From assembly GCA_947446835.1 (NCBI GenBank), contig CANFHS010000019.1, positions 1 to 15,972 on the forward strand: 15,972 nt of DNA, given 5' to 3'. A program made the position numbers and the translations under genes. Position 1 is the first letter of the stretch, and each line of letters starts with the position of its first letter. Source of the DNA: Bacteriovoracaceae bacterium. Its GTDB lineage: Bacteria > Bdellovibrionota > UBA1018. Shown one piece after another: positions 15,430 through 15,972 of the stretch. Below the pieces are notes generated by a model. It did not search any database. It was not told the DNA's origin and worked only from the letters and a program-made list of their open reading frames with translations.

Positions 15430-15972
15430 ATGTCCGCACTGCAAAGCGAGCTCCTGTCATCCGTCCCCGGCATCCGCCATGGCTTTGGGACCCGGAAGGC
15501 CAATGTCCCGGCACCGTGGACCGAAACCTGGGAATCCCTGCGCTGGCGTGGCACGCAGGTGCACGGCACCCACTGCGCGGAGCTTCTGGGCAAGGGCCAG
15601 GGGGTCGGTGAGGCGGACGGCGTGTTCACCCGGCTGCCCGGCGTCCCGGCCAGCGTGATGAGCGCCGACTGCGTTCCCATCTTGCTGGCGCGCCGGGACG
15701 GCAAGGCGGTCGCCGCGGTCCACGCCGGCTGGCGCGGCACGCGCGCACGGATTTTGGTCAAGCTCTGGGAGCAGCTCTTCCTGAAGGGCGAGGAGCCCCG
15801 GCACTGGGTCGCCGCCGTCGGCCCTTCCATCGGCCCCTGCTGCTACGAGGTTTCGCCCGAGATCGCCCAGGACTTTGCCACGAATTTTTCCACCTATGGC
15901 GTCGAGCGGGTCGTGCCCCGGGAGCGGCATCTGGACCTGGGGGCACTCAACGAGCTCGAGCTGAAGAGCATG
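15430..15972 (+). CDS. pgeF: PgeF/YfiH (laccase-domain, LACC1-related) protein, 3' end beyond window
   Basis: The frame is open from ATG 15430 to the right edge: 181 residues of a protein that is usually about 240-260. Family motifs are GTQVHG (His45), GEADGVFTRLPG, SADCVPILLARR (Cys81), AVHAGWRGT (His98), GPSIGPCCYEV and DLGALN. The His-Cys-His triad forms the metal site. In E. coli this protein removes wrongly incorporated L-Ser from the peptidoglycan stem precursor (peptidoglycan editing factor). Related LACC1/YlmD proteins act on purine nucleosides (deamination or phosphorolysis), so the activity here is one of these. The older label polyphenol oxidase is misleading. It lies three bases after the pseudouridine synthase stop, the common rluD-pgeF arrangement, and has only a weak ribosome binding site. 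Confidence 0.93.
   Translation, partial: MSALQSELLSSVPGIRHGFGTRKANVPAPWTETWESLRWRGTQVHGTHCAELLGKGQGVGEADGVFTRLPGVPASVMSADCVPILLARRDGKAVAAVHAGWRGTRARILVKLWEQLFLKGEEPRHWVAAVGPSIGPCCYEVSPEIAQDFATNFSTYGVERVVPRERHLDLGALNELELKSM

Overview
The window is about 16 kb of GC-rich, densely coding DNA from a diderm (Gram-negative) bacterium. Sec signal peptides, lipoboxes and proteins ending in an aromatic residue all point to an outer membrane. The gene content suggests a deltaproteobacterial or Bdellovibrionota-like lineage: a MinD/ParA-type ATPase next to a J-like/RodZ-type HTH protein, RluA-family pseudouridine synthase and PgeF, a sigma-54-activator-like AAA protein, and a Bmp-type nucleoside importer. 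That placement is an inference from family resemblance. No phage, insertion sequence, CRISPR array, tRNA or rRNA was recognised.

Left third (1-5622, minus strand): a tightly packed run of six genes. In transcription order they are a BMP-family periplasmic binding protein, a double-domain ABC ATPase, two permeases, a predicted outer-membrane beta-barrel protein, and a lipoprotein that runs off the left edge. The first four make a complete purine-nucleoside-type ABC importer, with start and stop codons overlapping by 4-8 bases. The barrel and lipoprotein follow with a 41-base gap and a 26-base overlap, so the operon may span the whole envelope.

Middle (5710-11306): divergent from the importer is a two-gene unit. 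It holds a degenerate sigma-54-activator-like AAA/Fis-HTH protein without the GAFTGA region, followed by a coupled YkgJ-type cysteine-cluster protein with a TTG start. Next come a small lipoprotein and a SprT-like zinc metalloprotein on the minus strand, then full-length MutS2 (KOW and Smr domains) on the plus strand. MutS2 converges on an unrecognised exported protein with a barrel-like C-terminus.

Right third (11453-15972): a polytopic polyprenol/diacylglycerol-kinase-like membrane protein faces left. A 330-base AT-richer regulatory region with nested inverted repeats separates it from a rightward operon. That operon encodes a MinD/ParA-like ATPase, a protein joining an HPD-less J-like domain to a RodZ-type HTH domain, an RluA-family 23S rRNA pseudouridine synthase and PgeF (cut by the right edge). 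The MinD-like and J/HTH pair is the most intriguing uncharacterised unit. The importer operon with its divergent degenerate regulator is the second.
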